Positions 56,372 through 64,000 of a stretch of DNA of 64,000 bases are shown in pieces (the first letter of the stretch is position 1; every line of letters starts with the position of its first letter). The position numbers and the translations under genes are program-made. The notes beneath the pieces are model-generated. The model saw only the letters and a list, made by a program, of their open reading frames with translations. It ran no database searches and had not been told where the DNA came from. Source of the stretch: JAGQPD01 sp020426865 (GTDB lineage: Bacteria > Planctomycetota > Planctomycetia > Pirellulales > Pirellulaceae); NCBI GenBank assembly GCA_041399065.1, contig JAWKTN010000015.1, positions 1-64,000 of the forward strand, written 5' to 3'.

Positions 56372-57347
56372 ATGTTTCCAGAAGCGGCCGACTGTTGGTA
56401 TTTGACCGGCCCGACGGCCGTCGGCAAAACGGCCGTTGCCATGCAGCTGGCCCAGCGGCTGGGTGCCGAGATTATTTCGCTCGATTCGATGGCCATCTAC
56501 CGGCAGATGGATATCGGCACGGCCAAACCGGCACCGGAGTTGCGAGCACAAATACCGCATCATCTGCTGGATATTGTCGACCCGGACGAGGACTATAGCC
56601 TTTCGATGTACGTGGACGCAGCATTGGCGTGCATTGCGGAGATCCGCCAGCGTGGGCGGGAAGTGTTGTTTGTGGGCGGGACGCCGCTCTATTTAAAGTC
56701 GTTATTACGCGGCATTTTTCCGGGCCGCCCGCCGATTGGGAATTTCGGCGGCAGGTCGAGGAAGAGCGCGACAGGTGGGAATCGAAGCGCTGCATGAGCG
56801 ATTGCAGCTGGTGGATCCACTATCAGCGGCGAAATTGCATCCAAACGACATCCGCAGGATCATCCGCGCGTTGGAGGTTTATCGGGCGACCGGCCAGCCG
56901 ATCAGTCATCTGCAGATGCAGTTTGATGAGGGTCGGCGGGCGGAACAATGTCGCGTGTTTGTGTTAAATCGGGATCGGGCCGAGCTTCATCGGCGGATCG
57001 ATGACCGGGTTGCCCAGATGTTGCAGGGTGGGCTGGTGGACGAAGTGCGGCGACTGAGGCAACGCGAGCGTCCGATGAGTCATACGGCGGCCCAGGCCGT
57101 GGGGTACCGCGAGGTGGGCGAGTATTTGGATAGGAAATTTGACGCGGTGGAAATGGAGCGACGCCTGCGAGTTCGCACGCACCAGTTTGCACGCCGGCAA
57201 TTGACGTGGTTCCGGGGTTTGAGCGAGTGTCGGTGGGTTGGGTTGACACCCGAATCGGACGCAGCGGAAATCGCTCATCAGATCGCCTCCAGCCCAGACC
57301 CCAACCAAGCGGCCAACGACCGGGCCCACAACGGGCCAAATGACTGA
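56372..57347 (+). pseudogene. miaA: tRNA dimethylallyltransferase, two 1-base frameshifts
   Basis: MiaA transfers dimethylallyl to A37 of tRNAs reading UNN codons. The start ATG 56372 follows GGGGAG. Frame 1 carries the Walker-type loop (TGPTAVGKTAVA), SLDSMAIYRQMDIGTAKP, HHLLDIVDPDEDYS and FVGGTPLYLKSLLRGIFPG (in pieces). At about 56722 one base is missing in the GGGCC run; frame 3 then reads PPADWEFRRQVEEERDRW until about 56778, where another base is missing in GGGAA, and the third frame gives GIEALHERLQLVDPLSAAKLHPNDIRRIIRALE (in pieces) to the end. Both losses are within short G runs; this looks like either recent inactivation or base-calling error. All domains survive. Confidence 0.85.
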
Positions 57348-57657
57348 TCCCACCACGGACCGTCCGACGGGCTCGGTTGAGAACGGATAGCTCGGTTTTA
57401 AGGGTGTTAGCGTGGAAAAATGGCGAGCAGCAAGCGGCGTCAACCCGTTGACAGGTCAAGGGCGGCGCCTATGATGGATGTTTCGGACCCAGCAGCAATA
57501 GTAGCTTGGCTCTCGGAGTCGAGTTGTCGCTTGACTTTTCGAGTCGAGCAGCGATTCCGCCTTGGCAACCAACGCGAAAGACGCGCAGCGAGTGGCATAG
57601 ACGGCGGATTCTGCAATGGGCGGTAACGGCGGCCGGCGGGATTGGGAGAGCGAATAG
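57348..57657. other. Intergenic region, nothing recognised
   Basis: 310 bases between miaA and the STAS gene. Only the ribosome site GGGAGAG before 57658 is seen. Short frames here are not convincing. Confidence 0.4.
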
Positions 57658-58011
57658 ATGGCTGGATACCAACAGATCAAGGTGACGGAGGTGGGCGACG
57701 TTGCCGTGGTGCGTTTCAAGCATCGTCGGATTATCGACGAGGCGGCGATCCAGGAGTTGGGGGACGAGTTATTTGCGTTGGTGGAGCAGGAGAAGCGGGA
57801 AGCGATTTTGTTGAATTTTGAGGACGTAGAGTTTTTATCGAGTGCAGCATTAGGCAAATTGATCAAGATGGACAAGAAGGTGAAGTCGGCGGCGGGAAAG
57901 CTCAAGTTAGCGAGCATCCGACCCGAGATATACGAGGTATTTACGCTTACGCGACTTGACCGGTTATTTGACATCAAGGACAGCGAGCGCGAAGCGCTCG
58001 CGGCGTTTTAG
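57658..58011 (+). CDS. STAS-domain anti-sigma factor antagonist
   Basis: 117 residues covering one STAS domain (SpoIIAA/RsbV-like). The key loop DVEFLSSAALGKLIKM has the phosphorylatable serine position (one of the two Ser before Ala-Ala). ATG 57658 follows GGGAGAG. Usually such proteins are phosphorylated by an anti-sigma kinase; none is encoded next to it here. It ends 83 bases before tRNA-Asn on the same strand. Confidence 0.9.
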   Translation: MAGYQQIKVTEVGDVAVVRFKHRRIIDEAAIQELGDELFALVEQEKREAILLNFEDVEFLSSAALGKLIKMDKKVKSAAGKLKLASIRPEIYEVFTLTRLDRLFDIKDSEREALAAF

Positions 58012-58094
58012 CAACTTGTTTCACAACTTCCCGCGCACGATTCGGGCGTCAAGTCCGCACAACAAAAGAGGCGCAACTCCATAAAGAAAACCAT

Positions 58095-58591
<497 letters not shown>

Positions 58592-59833
58592 ATGGCCAAA
58601 AGAGCCCCATCATCAACTCCGAAAACGACGCGTTCCAACAAACGCTCAACGAGCGTTCCGGGTACGTACCGTGGCTTCTCACTTCAGGCTAATCGGTTTC
58701 TCGTTCACTTAATGAAGTCCGAACTAACAGACACGATATCACTCGAAGCGTTTGAGGATGTCGGAGTCGAATCGTCCACAGGCGTTAAGACTGCAGAACA
58801 AAGTAAGAGCTTCCTATCGCAGAATCCGGTTGCGGATCGATCGCTTCAGCTTTGGAAAACACTGGCGAATTGGGTTGACGCTGCAAAAAATGGAACCCTT
58901 GTTCCTGCCACAACTTTCTTTGTTCTCTATTCCTTCAATCCAAGACTTGGAACCGTTGCCAGACTGCTAAATGATGCAAACGACTTTGCGTCGGCGACAG
59001 CAGCACTTTCAAACATACGCAATCATCTTGGCTATCCTGATGCTCTAAGTGACTCAGATGAGATTCGCAAGTATATTCTCGCCGTTCTAGATGCACCTTC
59101 TAACATCATCAGTGCAATTATCGCTCGGTTCTCTATTGAGTCTGGTTCAATTGTTGGAATCGACGAAATTGCAAAACTGTTCGGTTCGCAACTGATTGGC
59201 CCCGAGTCGCAGGAGGACACCATTAATTGGGCGCATGGTTGGGTGAAGACGAGGATCGATGCCCAAGTTGCCCAAAACAAACCGTGCTTTATTACACGTA
59301 ATGAGTTCCATGACGCGCTTGTAAATTACGTCCGCCACCACGATCGCCTTACAATATTGAAGAGCTTTGCAGGTGATCCAGATGAGTCACAAATTGAGCT
59401 TGAGATTGCATTTCGACGTTATGTACGACAGCTTCGCTGCATTTCTCTCGATGATGTAGATGTGCTTTCTGCGGTGAACGACTATCTTCGAGCCGTCGTT
59501 GATCGAACCAAATGGTCCGAGGAAGGCTATGTTAATGCGACTGCATTAGATGATCTTGCCGCAGAATTAATTGCCACGTGGCGAAACAAGCAGCGGCGTG
59601 TTTCGGTCATGCATTCTTCCCATTCAGAAGAGAATCGTGGGCAGCTTCTTTACACAGACTGCATTGAACACATCGCGAAGCTCGATGGTCTCGATACTCC
59701 GCAGCACTTTATTCGTGGTAGCTGGCATGCCTTAGCCGATGAAATTGCTGTCGGATGGCACCCACGTTTTGAAGTCCTACTCGCTAATCAACCAGGAGCT
59801 GACGGCGACAACCAAGGGGAATCTACGCTGTGA
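58592..59833 (+). CDS. ABC-3C effector: REase-fold nuclease candidate with C-terminal system domain
   Basis: 413 residues. After a basic head (residues 1-25) comes YRGFSLQANRFLVHLM and a PD-(D/E)XK-like core: Glu52, Asp56 in the EDV motif, then EQSK with Gln70-x-Lys72, followed by LWKTLANWVDAAKNG. This layout is that of DUF4297/Cap4-type dsDNA endonucleases. The remaining ~300 residues are helical and match the plan of the C-terminal component of ABC-three-component systems. The last bases overlap the middle-component start (GTGA). Role inferred: the nuclease that cuts DNA when the ATPase signals. Nuclease activity is not shown. Confidence 0.65.
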   Translation: MAKRAPSSTPKTTRSNKRSTSVPGTYRGFSLQANRFLVHLMKSELTDTISLEAFEDVGVESSTGVKTAEQSKSFLSQNPVADRSLQLWKTLANWVDAAKNGTLVPATTFFVLYSFNPRLGTVARLLNDANDFASATAALSNIRNHLGYPDALSDSDEIRKYILAVLDAPSNIISAIIARFSIESGSIVGIDEIAKLFGSQLIGPESQEDTINWAHGWVKTRIDAQVAQNKPCFITRNEFHDALVNYVRHHDRLTILKSFAGDPDESQIELEIAFRRYVRQLRCISLDDVDVLSAVNDYLRAVVDRTKWSEEGYVNATALDDLAAELIATWRNKQRRVSVMHSSHSEENRGQLLYTDCIEHIAKLDGLDTPQHFIRGSWHALADEIAVGWHPRFEVLLANQPGADGDNQGESTL

Positions 59834-60336
59834 CAACACCACTAACAAAAGAGGTGCGATACGTTCAAAATCCCGCACTAGGCGCAGTTTTACTATGGCG
59901 TTTTTCGGTTGGATTTACTGAATCGCACACAACAAGCGATTCCCCTGTGCTTCCATTGAGTTTTCTAGTGTTACCAATTTTGATGCACCACGAGACATTC
60001 GATTTTTTGCGATCAACGCAAAAGCAAACAGGCTTACATGGATTCGCAGACAAGTTCTCGCGCACGGCAGTTTCTCGATCCGACCTGTTGTTGGCAATTC
60101 ACACGCGAGCAGAAGCCATGAAAGCCCTGACAATCGAGTCTCTTCAGGCCGGGGTGCGGCATAGTTTGATCACATTAACTTCTCGAGACGCGAAGCTATT
60201 ACCTCTTTCAACGACAAAGCCCTCGGGAATCGCTGCCTCGCTCAAACCAATGATTGACGGTGCTGAAAAGTTAGGTGTGTGGTTCTCACAGATGACGCCT
60301 TTTGAAGTGTTCACAACACTGAAAGTTGCCTTGTAA
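59830..60336 (+). CDS. ABC-3C middle component
   Basis: 168 residues, starting at GTG 59830 within the preceding stop (GTGA). The sequence NPALGAVLLWRFSVGF, then PLSFLVLPILMHHETFDFLRST, FADKF, LLLAIHTRAEAM, TIESLQAGVRHSLI and KLGVWFSQMTPFEVFTTLKVAL matches the small adaptor ('middle component') that links ABC ATPase and effector in ABC-3C systems. No enzymatic motif is present. It ends with TAATG, overlapping the ATPase start by one base, so the three proteins should be made in fixed ratio. Confidence 0.75.
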   Translation: MTTPLTKEVRYVQNPALGAVLLWRFSVGFTESHTTSDSPVLPLSFLVLPILMHHETFDFLRSTQKQTGLHGFADKFSRTAVSRSDLLLAIHTRAEAMKALTIESLQAGVRHSLITLTSRDAKLLPLSTTKPSGIAASLKPMIDGAEKLGVWFSQMTPFEVFTTLKVAL

Positions 60337-62297
60337 TGAAATTTCAAATTCTAAAGATAATCCTTTGGCCTCGTGCTCCCGGTGTAGAGCCGCGTATAGT
60401 AAATTTCCAGCCAGGTCTTGTAAATGTAATCAGCGGAGCCTCCAAAACTGGTAAGTCAGCGATCATACCACTTATCGATTATTGCCTAGGCTCTGACCGA
60501 TGCGCGATTCCAGTCGAAACCATACGCGATGCCTGCGGATGGTTTGGCGTCGTCATCGATTGCCAGGAGGGACAGAAACTTTTTGCAAGGAGAGAACCGG
60601 GTGACCAGAAGTCTACGTCAGACATGTTTATGCTTGAGGGACGTGAAGTCGTAGTGCCGGATCGAATTGAAGCGAAGAATACAAATTCGGATGCTGTTAA
60701 AGCAAAACTTGATGAATTGGCTGGACTGAGCCGACTTGATTTCGATTTCGAACAGTCGGGAAGTGGGTTCAAAGGGCGGCCAAGTTTTCGTGATCTCATG
60801 GCGTTTACATTTCAATCGCAAAACATAGTCGCAAATCCCGATGTTCTATTTTTTAAGGCAGATACTTACGAGCATAGGGAAAAGCTAAAAACGGTGTTTC
60901 CCTATGTTCTTAAAGCAGTGACACCTGAGGTGCTTGCTGCACAGCATGAACTGGAGGTAATAAATCGGCAGTTAGCAAGGAAAGAACGAGAGCTTGAAAA
61001 TGTTAAGAAAGTGTCTGAGCGTTGGCAAGCGGAATTGAGGGCTTGGGCGATTCAGGCGAGGGAGTTTGGGCTGCTTCGTGAACCGATCGCTGCAGAGGCC
61101 TCGCGTGAGGCGCTACTCGAACTTCTCAAGCAGGCGGCAACCTCAACCGATATACCTGTTCCTGATTCATCGAGCGTTTCAGAAGCGATGAATGAATTGG
61201 TCGCCCTTCAAAGAGAGGAGAGTGAGGTGGATTCGCGCCTTCAGCAGCTCCGTCGTCGCCTCACTGAAATGAGCAAGCTTAAAGAGAACTCGACGAACTT
61301 TCGTGAGGCGCTCTCTGTTCAACGTGACCGACTCGGCGTCGCGAAGTGGCTTGAGAATATGCAAACACAGCATGTCTGCCCACTTTGTGAGAGTGCTGTA
61401 GACGACGAGACCACCGGAGTTAAGGAGCTTCTACTTGCGTTGACAGATGTCGAAGTAAACTTGCGTCGCGTTTCCGCAACTCCCGCTTCATTCGACCGAG
61501 AACTACTCCGTGTCAAACAGGAACTCGATCAAAACCTTGAGCGACTAAAAGGCATAACCATTAGACAGAATGAAGTTCAGCGCCGTTCATCATCAGCACG
61601 CGAAGCTCAGTATAGAGCGACTGAAATTTCGCGTTTTCTAGGCAGGCTCGACCGTGGATTAGAGATGCAGGGAGCGCTTTCCGAAGGAGGCTCCCTTTCC
61701 GATGAAGTAGAAAAGCTTCGGATTCGTCAGTCAGAGCTTTCGAAGTTGGTTGGAAAATCCGGAATTGAAGGGAGGAAGAAACGAGCACTTGATCGGATTT
61801 CGAATTTTGTTGGTCGACTTTTGCCTCTGCTCGACGCCGAACGCCCCGGCGATCCTGTTGAAATCTCAATCACCGATCTCACTGTAAAGGTTAAGGGAAG
61901 TCAGCGCGATGATTATTTGTGGGAGATTGGTAGTGGCGCGAATTGGCTGTCGTACCATGTTGCAGTTTCGCTCGCATTACAGCAGTTCTTTATCGCTAGT
62001 TCTCCTAGTCCAGTTCCTGGGTTTCTTGTGTATGACCAGCCCAGCCAAGTCTACTTTCCCCGACGGTTAGCTTCTAGCAAGACAAGCGAGGACGATCCAA
62101 GACTACTTGATGAAGATATCGAAGCTGTTCGCAAGGTGTTCGCAACACTTAACGATACGGTGACGCTGCTCAAGAAGGATCTTCAAGTTATCGTACTGGA
62201 CCACGCGGGGGCTGACGTCTGGGACTCGATTCCCAACATTCACGTCGTTGAAGAATGGCGTGAAGGTAGAAAGCTCGTTCCAATTACTTGGCTGTAA
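60336..62297 (+). CDS. ABC-3C ATPase (DUF3732), SMC/Rad50-like
   Basis: 653 residues. Walker A is GASKTGKS (34-41); the next helix IIPLIDYCLGS is typical of DUF3732. Residues about 195-480 form long coiled coils (EVINRQLARKERELENVKK onward) around a Cys-x-x-Cys hook, CPLC at 348-351, as in Rad50-type ATPases. The C-terminal lobe has the signature-like LWEIGSGANWLSYHVAVSL, Walker B FLVYDQPSQ (Asp567; Gln replaces the usual Glu) and a His switch VIVLDHAG. Glu-to-Gln after Walker B is usual in this family. The ATPase would sense invasive DNA or its products and activate the nuclease. Whether it dimerises by the hook is inference. Confidence 0.8.
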   Translation: MKFQILKIILWPRAPGVEPRIVNFQPGLVNVISGASKTGKSAIIPLIDYCLGSDRCAIPVETIRDACGWFGVVIDCQEGQKLFARREPGDQKSTSDMFMLEGREVVVPDRIEAKNTNSDAVKAKLDELAGLSRLDFDFEQSGSGFKGRPSFRDLMAFTFQSQNIVANPDVLFFKADTYEHREKLKTVFPYVLKAVTPEVLAAQHELEVINRQLARKERELENVKKVSERWQAELRAWAIQAREFGLLREPIAAEASREALLELLKQAATSTDIPVPDSSSVSEAMNELVALQREESEVDSRLQQLRRRLTEMSKLKENSTNFREALSVQRDRLGVAKWLENMQTQHVCPLCESAVDDETTGVKELLLALTDVEVNLRRVSATPASFDRELLRVKQELDQNLERLKGITIRQNEVQRRSSSAREAQYRATEISRFLGRLDRGLEMQGALSEGGSLSDEVEKLRIRQSELSKLVGKSGIEGRKKRALDRISNFVGRLLPLLDAERPGDPVEISITDLTVKVKGSQRDDYLWEIGSGANWLSYHVAVSLALQQFFIASSPSPVPGFLVYDQPSQVYFPRRLASSKTSEDDPRLLDEDIEAVRKVFATLNDTVTLLKKDLQVIVLDHAGADVWDSIPNIHVVEEWREGRKLVPITWL

Positions 62298-62498
62298 TCA
62301 AATAGGGCCCGTAGGCTTCCTTGTCGCATATGGCTATTTATTTAAGCAATTCAGCCAGAACCCTACCGACGCCATCGACTGTATATCGCCCTTACCTCCA
62401 GTCCGTTTACTCGTTCCGCTCAATCACAACTCCAAACTACGATTTGAGCTCACGAGAACGACGTGCGCGGATCATTGATTAAGTACTACGGGTAACGA
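62298..62498. other. Spacer between ABC-3C operon and STAND gene
   Basis: 201 bases with no gene. No terminator with a T-run was seen, so co-transcription of the STAND gene with the three-gene system remains possible. The ribosome site of the next gene is weak. Confidence 0.4.
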
Positions 62499-64000
62499 AT
62501 GAATCCATCACATCGAAGATACCTCGTCAATGAGCTGATACGCGGGATTTCAGACATTGGTCCACAGTTCGAGTATTTCGGGCAGCAAGTTGCGAATTAC
62601 TTGATTGATGAACCACTCAAGCACAGGGGGCTTAACGCTCAAGGCTTACCTGTTGGAAATACAGTCGATAGTTATTCAGCGAATGGTGAGATCGCTGCTG
62701 AATACAGTGCGGACAAGTCATACTTTGACAAGCCATTTAAGAAGTTGTTGGGTGACTACCAGCATGTACGAACGAACCATCCGCAAGCAAAATACATCTA
62801 CCTGCTGGCAGCCCAAGAATGCGGACCAAAGCTCGGAACACGACTAACTAACATTCGTCACTGGCTCCAAAAGCGGAGCGGAATCACTGTCGAAGTATAC
62901 GATTCTCGAAGAATTGCAGAATTCATTGTCGACGAGCTGCTCCTAAACGATGATGCCATTGAGACACTTGCGTCAATTCTTGGGCCGCTTCAACGGGTTC
63001 GGGACGAATATGCGGCTACGAATCTAGTGCCAGCGCAGAGTGACAACTATGTTCGACAAGACGACGTGATTAACGAAATCGTTAGTCGCATTCATCGTGA
63101 CCGCGTCGCTGCAATTGCTGGTGTAAGTGGTTCTGGAAAGTCTGAGAACGCGGTCGCCGTCTCGACCGTCGTCGCCAGCGAATTCGAGATTGTCATCTGG
63201 GTAGTCGCCACAGAGTTCCGTGATCTCGCTGAATTACATGGCTTAGACGTCGAACGAAGAGGCCGAAAAGTCAACATAGAAACTCTGCTCAAAGAACGAT
63301 CTTGCTTGCTAGTTCTCGATGATCTCAGGTTGAGGCTGTCTCTAGATCGACTAAAAGCGTACGCTGGCGATGCGTCTGCGATTCTTGTAACTCGCCAAAT
63401 TGCGCAAGAAGGTGATTATCGGCTCCCAGCCCTTAGTGATGCGGACGCTGAAACCGTTCTCCAGAATGGGATTGCTGATGCCTGCCCTACTCACATAAAA
63501 GCGAAGGTGCGAGAAACTGCTGGCGGACATCCACTTGCTCTCCGGCTGATGAATGCAGCTGTTAAGGAGAGTAGTTGGAATGATCTATATGCTGATTGCG
63601 AGGCAATCGGAGAGTTCGATGACGATACCGGACTTCAGCGACTTGCTGACCGCCTATTAAGTCGCCTTCTGCCCAGGCTAGGCAAGGAGTTGTCATTGTT
63701 CGTGTGGTCGGCTTCAGGTCGGATCGATCGATCATTTGCACGTAGAGCTATTCAGCCGGTTGGTGTACGAAAGTTGGAAGAATCCTGTCTCTTGTCAGCG
63801 GATCGACATGATGTAATTCGCCTGCACGAAATCGTCTTTGCATCATTGGGTTCACTCGTGATCGATTCGAACTCCTATGCACAGGATTTTGAAAAACGGA
63901 TCGACGAGCACATTAATCATCTTGCGTTCGAAGCTGGCGAAGCATTGAACTTTCTCAATTTTTGTCAGATTCATCAGGAGCTCTTGGAACGGTTGCTCGC
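62499..64000 (+). CDS. STAND (NB-ARC-like) NTPase with REase-like N-terminus, 3' end outside window
   Basis: The frame from ATG 62499 has no stop before the window end (500 residues). Residues ~1-150: VDSYS-type strand and Asp57, then Glu68-Tyr-Ser, followed by YIYLLAAQE and RHWLQKRSGITVEVYDSRRIAEF, resembling a Mrr/REase-like nuclease fold in which Ser replaces the usual Lys at E-x-K, so it may be inactive. Residues ~200-360: NB-ARC/AP-ATPase core with P-loop GVSGSGKS (208-215), Walker B LLVLDD (270-275), sensor TRQ (298-300) and GGHPLAL (342-348). A helical part follows. STAND proteins bind a foreign protein through C-terminal repeats, here beyond the edge. Resembles Avs-type defence proteins; the effector and sensor parts are untested. 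Confidence 0.75.
   Translation, partial: MNPSHRRYLVNELIRGISDIGPQFEYFGQQVANYLIDEPLKHRGLNAQGLPVGNTVDSYSANGEIAAEYSADKSYFDKPFKKLLGDYQHVRTNHPQAKYIYLLAAQECGPKLGTRLTNIRHWLQKRSGITVEVYDSRRIAEFIVDELLLNDDAIETLASILGPLQRVRDEYAATNLVPAQSDNYVRQDDVINEIVSRIHRDRVAAIAGVSGSGKSENAVAVSTVVASEFEIVIWVVATEFRDLAELHGLDVERRGRKVNIETLLKERSCLLVLDDLRLRLSLDRLKAYAGDASAILVTRQIAQEGDYRLPALSDADAETVLQNGIADACPTHIKAKVRETAGGHPLALRLMNAAVKESSWNDLYADCEAIGEFDDDTGLQRLADRLLSRLLPRLGKELSLFVWSASGRIDRSFARRAIQPVGVRKLEESCLLSADRHDVIRLHEIVFASLGSLVIDSNSYAQDFEKRIDEHINHLAFEAGEALNFLNFCQIHQELLERLL

Overview
The window looks like a chromosomal segment of a planctomycete, most likely of the Pirellulaceae/Rhodopirellula-Blastopirellula type. Support comes from PEP-CTERM anchored proteins, secreted proteins that combine dockerin-like EF-hand repeats with PEP-CTERM tails, two CRTAC1/ASPIC-UnbV giant repeat proteins, a Tat-type Gfo/Idh/MocA oxidoreductase, a DUF6786-type secreted protein, and a dense set of secreted carbohydrate-active enzymes scattered as short operons on both strands. 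No replication origin, rRNA or CRISPR array is visible; one tRNA-Asn is present.

Layout. 0-1.1 kb: two overlapping tandem PEP-CTERM paralogues (the first cut by the window edge). 1.1-7.6 kb: one very large leftward gene (three LamG/concanavalin-like domains followed by a tailspike-like beta-helix) split by a 1.85-kb IS1634-like element; a 9-bp target duplication and an in-frame junction allow the 1,533-residue ancestor to be reconstructed. 7.6-11.1 kb: gene-poor region with a GT25 glycosyltransferase, a small HTH/zinc protein and a membrane protein. 11.2-24.7 kb: L-fuconate dehydratase, DUF6786 protein, CRTAC1 lipoprotein, PfkB sugar kinase, GH141-like beta-helix protein, DEAD-box helicase, PhoD phosphatase; this resembles a fucose/fucan utilisation neighbourhood. 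24.8-37.4 kb: small secreted Cys protein, GH127 arabinofuranosidase with a truncated glycosidase remnant upstream, an 829-residue unknown secreted protein, a sialidase (GH33)-pectate lyase (PL10) fusion, Uma2, a caspase-fold protein and an S41 protease. 38-58 kb: mostly housekeeping genes (ilvB, DAACS symporter, quinone reductase, mscL, tex, hisE-hisG, miaA, STAS) interspersed with a LacI regulator divergent from a GH16 dockerin/PEP-CTERM enzyme, a Gfo/Idh/MocA oxidoreductase, a second CRTAC1 protein and an SSS sugar symporter. miaA carries two single-base frameshifts.

58.1-64 kb: an accessory region begins just downstream of tRNA-Asn. It encodes a three-gene, translationally coupled ABC-three-component (ABC-3C) type conflict system (REase-fold nuclease candidate, middle component, SMC/Rad50-like ATPase with CPLC hook), followed by an open-ended gene for a STAND/NB-ARC NTPase with a REase-like N-terminus. 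This is the most likely place for a poorly described defence system in the window.

Genes too short or open-ended to be obvious were also recovered by eye: a 58-residue Flp-pilin-like ORF (40005-40181) and the unfinished STAND NTPase (62499 to the edge). Non-coding signals include the IS ends, a pair of distant hairpins with a compensatory base change, a LacI-type palindrome, several terminator-like hairpins and short tandem duplications.
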